Of a stretch of DNA of 64,000 bases, positions 60,560-64,000 are shown in pieces; the first letter of the stretch is position 1, and each line of letters starts with the position of its first letter. The translations under genes and the position numbers were made by a program. This DNA comes from an uncultured Alphaproteobacteria bacterium. GTDB taxonomy: Bacteria > Pseudomonadota > Alphaproteobacteria > Rhodobacterales > Rhodobacteraceae. Location of the stretch: NCBI GenBank assembly GCA_902537215.1, contig CACBAM010000002.1, positions 62,001 through 126,000 on the forward strand. The letters run 5' to 3'. Below the pieces are notes generated by a model. That model was given only the letters and a program-made list of their open reading frames with translations. It had not been told where the DNA came from and did not search any database.

Positions 60560-60970
60560 ATGAATGTGAAAAAACTTCGTAATAATCCCTTTCAACATTT
60601 TGTTGGTATCAAGGTCTTGAAATTGGGAGGAGGTAAGTCATTATTGCAATTGGAACTTAAAGAGCATCATTTTAATTTGTACGGAATTCCGCACGGAGGG
60701 GTTCATGCTACCCTGTTAGACATAGCTATGGGAACGGCGGCAAGCTTTCCCGATAGTTCGGGTAGAGAGGTAGACTCAGTCACTTTAAATTTGTCCGTTG
60801 ATTATATTGCGCCCCCGTCATCGAGAATTCTTATAGCAAAAGGGAAAGTTACAAAGAAGGGTAAGTCAATTGCTTATTGTACAGCAGAAATTTTTGGTGA
60901 AGATAAGACACTAATTGCCTCAGGTAGAAGTATTTTCAAATTATATGACCGTGAAAATAAAAGGAATTAA
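60560..60970 (+). CDS. PaaI-type hotdog thioesterase
   Basis: 136 residues. The HGGVHATLLDIAMGTAA segment has the catalytic Asp and the HGG turn of PaaI thioesterases; SVDYIAPPSSRILIAKGKV follows. It removes CoA from stalled or dead-end acyl-CoA intermediates. It sits between divergent and convergent genes of the catabolic cluster. Confidence 0.86.
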   Translation: MNVKKLRNNPFQHFVGIKVLKLGGGKSLLQLELKEHHFNLYGIPHGGVHATLLDIAMGTAASFPDSSGREVDSVTLNLSVDYIAPPSSRILIAKGKVTKKGKSIAYCTAEIFGEDKTLIASGRSIFKLYDRENKRN

Positions 60971-60977
60971 GGTATTA

Positions 60978-62393
60978 TTAACCCCGTTCAAATAATTTTT
61001 CTGCCATAATTCCCACTCTCTTTTCTATTTCTTCACAAGCATTCAAAATAATATCTTCACGAAATCTAGTAGAAATTATTTGAACACCCACAGGAAGTCC
61101 ATCATTGTAGTTCGCACTTACAACTCCCGCGGGAATTCCCATGTAGTTCATTGTATGTGCATAAAACATCCCTGCTAGAACCTCCTTAGTGCCTTCAATC
61201 CCCTGAGTATCTCGATTCCACTCATAGGTTGGGTAGAGAAGAAAAGGTGTCAGTACGAGTGGATATTTTCTAAAAAAGAGGTTCCACTCTCGGAAGAAAT
61301 ATGACCTTTTTGCCATCCCAAGTAGTAAATCCTCTCCCTCGAACGGGGAGATTATTTTGAAATAATTTTCTGCTACTAAGTTAAAGTTTTCACTTCCTAG
61401 GTTTTTGTAATCTTTTTCATGCAGAGCTTTAATCTCTCCAAAAAGAGTTTTAGCAGAAAAGTTTGCTGCATCTTCAAATTCGGGTAATTCAATTTCTTCA
61501 AGAATATAACCAGCATCCTTTAAAGCATCAATTGCATTTTCTAGAGCTTTATTAATTGCCGGATCAAGCGTTTCACCTAATGTTTCCTTTGTAAAGCCAA
61601 CTTTTATTGGGTCCTTTATTTCCTTACTTTGGAAAGGCATATCTACCATCCAAGGATCGCGAGGATCATAATTGATTAGTGACTGCATTCCTAGACGGAC
61701 ATCTTTTATTTCCCTTGCTATTACTCCTTGAACAGACATTAGCTGAGCGATAAGCCCTCTCTCTTGCGTTTGGCTAGGATTGTAGGCAGGGACGCGCCCT
61801 AAACCTGGCTTAACAGTACAGGCACCTGTTGCCGTCGAAGGAATTCTTAGTGAGCCTGCGATATCATTTCCATGGGCTAAACTTCCCATGCCACTCATAA
61901 CTGCTGCTGACGCTCCCCCTGATGAGCCTCCTGGACTTGCCCAATCATTCCATGGGTTATAGGTTCTTCCATGTATTAAATTATCGGTTGTCCCTCTCAT
62001 AGAAAATTCTGGAGTATTTGTTCTTCCAATAACAATTGCTCCATCTTTTTCTAAATTATCAACCACTGGAGCATTACCCGGTGCAATTAAGTTTTTTAGA
62101 GCTTCCAATCCATTGGGCGTTGCATATCCCTTCTGATCTATATTTTCTTTGATGGTAATTGGAACCCCATGTAATGGTCCTTTAAACTTTCCTTTTTTTG
62201 AAAGCTTGTCCAATTCGTGTGCTTTTTTTAGAGCAGACGCACTTAAATCATCAACTATCGCATTTATTTTATTGTTAGTTTGATTAACTCTTTCAACACA
62301 GCTGGAAACAAGATCTTCCGCTAATATGCTGCCATCCTTTATTAGCTTAGCGCTGTCATAAGCACTAAGTTTCCAATAGTCATTCTTTGGCAT
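60978..62393 (-). CDS. Amidase signature family enzyme
   Basis: 471 residues. Catalytic Lys in VPITIKENID, cis-Ser in SPGGSSGGASAAV and the nucleophile Ser in IAGSLRIPSTATGACTVKPGLGR form the Ser-cisSer-Lys triad. The GGS before the nucleophile is AGS. It hydrolyses a linear amide and could supply a carboxylic acid to the acyl-CoA ligase encoded 9 nt upstream, with which it forms an operon. Confidence 0.87.
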   Translation of the reverse strand: MPKNDYWKLSAYDSAKLIKDGSILAEDLVSSCVERVNQTNNKINAIVDDLSASALKKAHELDKLSKKGKFKGPLHGVPITIKENIDQKGYATPNGLEALKNLIAPGNAPVVDNLEKDGAIVIGRTNTPEFSMRGTTDNLIHGRTYNPWNDWASPGGSSGGASAAVMSGMGSLAHGNDIAGSLRIPSTATGACTVKPGLGRVPAYNPSQTQERGLIAQLMSVQGVIAREIKDVRLGMQSLINYDPRDPWMVDMPFQSKEIKDPIKVGFTKETLGETLDPAINKALENAIDALKDAGYILEEIELPEFEDAANFSAKTLFGEIKALHEKDYKNLGSENFNLVAENYFKIISPFEGEDLLLGMAKRSYFFREWNLFFRKYPLVLTPFLLYPTYEWNRDTQGIEGTKEVLAGMFYAHTMNYMGIPAGVVSANYNDGLPVGVQIISTRFREDIILNACEEIEKRVGIMAEKLFERG

Positions 62394-62402
62394 TGCTTTA
62401 TC

Positions 62403-64000
62403 CTATGAAGCTAGAGTGTAATTTTCGTATTTTTGTCTAAGTGTAAGCTTTGATACTTTACCTGTAGCTGTTAGAGGTAGCTCATCTTCATACACCACAT
62501 CGTCAGGCATTTGCCACTTTGCAAAATGCCCTTCCAAGTGTTTAATTAATTCTTCTTTTGACGGTTTTTTGCCCTCTGCGGGAACGACAACTAATAATGG
62601 TCTTTCATCCCATTTTTCATGAGGAATGGCAATCACAGCACAATTTTCTACATCTGGATGTGACATAGCTCTGTTTTCTAAATCAATTGAACTAATCCAC
62701 TCTCCACCTGATTTGATCAAATCTTTTGCGCGGTCAGTTAATCTCAAAAAGCCTTGTTCATCAATTGAGGCAACGTCTCCCGTACCAAAATAACCTTCAT
62801 CGTCTATAGCAGCTTTACTGGCTTCTTCATTATTGTAATAACCGCCTGCGATCGTGTTCCCTCGAATGTACAAATTACCTATATTGTTCCCATCTTCTGG
62901 TAATCTTTTACCATTATCATCGACAATTTTAAGGTCAACCATAAAAATCTTTCGCCCTTGTGACGTCTGAAGATGCCTTTGTTCTTCAACAGGCAACTCA
63001 GAAAACGGTGATATAAGCCTACCCGAAGTGCCTAAAGGACTTGTTTCGGTCATACCCCATGCGTGGATCACTCTAACGCCCATATTTTCGAATGCTTCAA
63101 TGAGCGATTTGGCAGCAGCCGAACCACCAACAAGCATTTCTTCCAATCCATCTGGCTTTTTTCCCCCTCGTTGCGAAATTTCCTCGAGTAAACCCATCCA
63201 AACTGTTGGAACACCCCAAGCCGAATTAACAGAGTACTTTTCCAGCAAATCGTAGACACTTTTACCATCGAGGTTTGCTCCCGGAAAAACGAGCGACGTA
63301 CCACTTATTGGAGCACTGTAAGGTATTCCCCAAGCGTTAGCGTGGAAAAGAGGTACTATTGGTAAAATTTTCTTTTTTGGTGAAAAAGAACCTGCGTTGT
63401 AAAAGCACTGAATTAAAGCATGTAAAACAGTTGATCTATGGGAATATAGTACGCCTTTTGGGTTTCCGGTTGTGCCGGATGTGTAACAAAGGCCGGACGC
63501 GGTGTTTTCGTCAAATTCAGGCCATTCAAAGTCTGAACTTTCTTTTTCAATTAAATCTTCATAGCAAATAACATTCGGAATTTTACATTCAGGCATATGC
63601 TCTTTCTCAGCCATCAAAACATATTTTGTTGAGGATGGAAATTTATCCAAATGCGCCTCAATTATTGGAATAAATGTTAAATCTAGGAAAATTAGTTTGT
63701 CCTCTGCGTGATTGACTACATAAGTCATTTGTTCGCTTGAGAGGCGTGGATTAATAGTATGACAAATAGCACCAATTCCGGAGATAGCAAAATACAATTC
63801 TAAATGTCTAAAACCATTCCAGGCCAACGTAGCAATTCTGTCACCCATTTTTACACCTAGTGATATGAGTGCCTTAGACATTTGCCTCGATCTAAGCGCG
63901 ATCTCCGCATAATTGGTGGTATGGAGAGTTCCTTGAAGCGTTTTGGAAATTATTTCTTCATTTGGATGAATTTTTTCGGCTAGTGTTATTATGTCGGCAA
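62403..64000 (-). CDS. Long-chain fatty-acyl-CoA ligase (5' end outside the window)
   Basis: The frame is open to the right edge (532 codons visible), and the residues before an internal ATG at 63881 (TNYAEIALRSRQ) fit the normal N-terminal part of AMP-binding ligases, so the true start is beyond 64000. P-loop YTSGTTGNPKGV, HAWGMTETSP, GTGDVASID and the C-terminal LPLTATGKVSK with the catalytic Lys are present. It activates a medium- or long-chain acid; coupled to the amidase. Confidence 0.9.
   Translation of the reverse strand, partial: ADIITLAEKIHPNEEIISKTLQGTLHTTNYAEIALRSRQMSKALISLGVKMGDRIATLAWNGFRHLELYFAISGIGAICHTINPRLSSEQMTYVVNHAEDKLIFLDLTFIPIIEAHLDKFPSSTKYVLMAEKEHMPECKIPNVICYEDLIEKESSDFEWPEFDENTASGLCYTSGTTGNPKGVLYSHRSTVLHALIQCFYNAGSFSPKKKILPIVPLFHANAWGIPYSAPISGTSLVFPGANLDGKSVYDLLEKYSVNSAWGVPTVWMGLLEEISQRGGKKPDGLEEMLVGGSAAAKSLIEAFENMGVRVIHAWGMTETSPLGTSGRLISPFSELPVEEQRHLQTSQGRKIFMVDLKIVDDNGKRLPEDGNNIGNLYIRGNTIAGGYYNNEEASKAAIDDEGYFGTGDVASIDEQGFLRLTDRAKDLIKSGGEWISSIDLENRAMSHPDVENCAVIAIPHEKWDERPLLVVVPAEGKKPSKEELIKHLEGHFAKWQMPDDVVYEDELPLTATGKVSKLTLRQKYENYTLAS

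Overview
The window reads as a piece of the chromosome of a free-living, AT-rich bacterium, most likely a marine alphaproteobacterium. This is inferred from the gene content (CoA-thioester catabolism, a Liv-type ABC transporter, LinB-like dehalogenase, GFA proteins, marine-type small proteins), the low G+C, and dense packing with ATGA/TAATG overlaps. No rRNA or other taxonomic marker is present. The only RNA gene is tRNA-Ser(TGA) at 33892-33981.

Region 1 (1-2.5 kb): a rhomboid protease coupled to an SDR oxidoreductase, a small protein and an ADP-ribose pyrophosphatase-like Nudix enzyme.

Region 2 (2.5-23.1 kb): a surface-glycan island. Leftward genes (7.5-3.1 kb) encode two epimerases, a nucleotide-sugar dehydrogenase and a ColD/RfbH-like PLP 3-dehydratase. 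The middle holds decayed or odd genes: a polysaccharide-lyase remnant, a TPR protein, a LinB-like haloalkane dehalogenase with a frameshift and a lost catalytic His, a methyltransferase and asparagine synthetase. A second leftward set (16.5-13.3 kb) encodes a dehydrogenase, an epimerase and a priming sugar transferase. A rightward operon (18.2-23.1 kb) encodes a GT-C-like membrane protein, UDP-xylose synthase, a GT2 polyprenyl-phosphate transferase, a GtrA flippase and an unknown membrane protein, which together resemble a Gtr-type modification system. A Nudix gene plus a divergent, broken SDR gene occurs twice in the same orientation (1.8-2.9 and 17.1-18.1 kb), enclosing about 15 kb of the glycan genes.

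Region 3 (23.1-33.9 kb): an accessory mosaic beside the 3' end of tRNA-Ser. It is bounded by a 578-bp direct repeat (23088-23665 and 32996-33573) and contains an adenylate cyclase with TPRs, GFA, GST, methyltransferase and thioesterase genes, a three-copy 24-bp dispersed repeat, a RepA-like helicase C-terminal fragment followed by 9-bp-period iteron-like repeats, a voltage-gated K+ channel, a PH-like protein, a SHOCT protein and small secreted proteins. I read it as a remnant of one or more integrated elements.

Region 4 (34.1-64 kb): a catabolic supercluster. It holds acyl-CoA synthetases, acyl-CoA dehydrogenase, four-function beta-oxidation parts (enoyl-CoA hydratases, 3-hydroxyacyl-CoA dehydrogenase, thiolase, MaoC), SDRs, TesB and PaaI thioesterases, nitronate monooxygenase, a kinase-like APH protein, GST and DsbA-type isomerase, amidase, a beta-lactamase-fold esterase and a complete Liv-type ABC importer with its own promoter and operator-like repeats. 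Together they suggest uptake and beta-oxidation-like breakdown of a carboxylic acid whose identity the sequence does not reveal. The last acyl-CoA ligase runs off the right edge.
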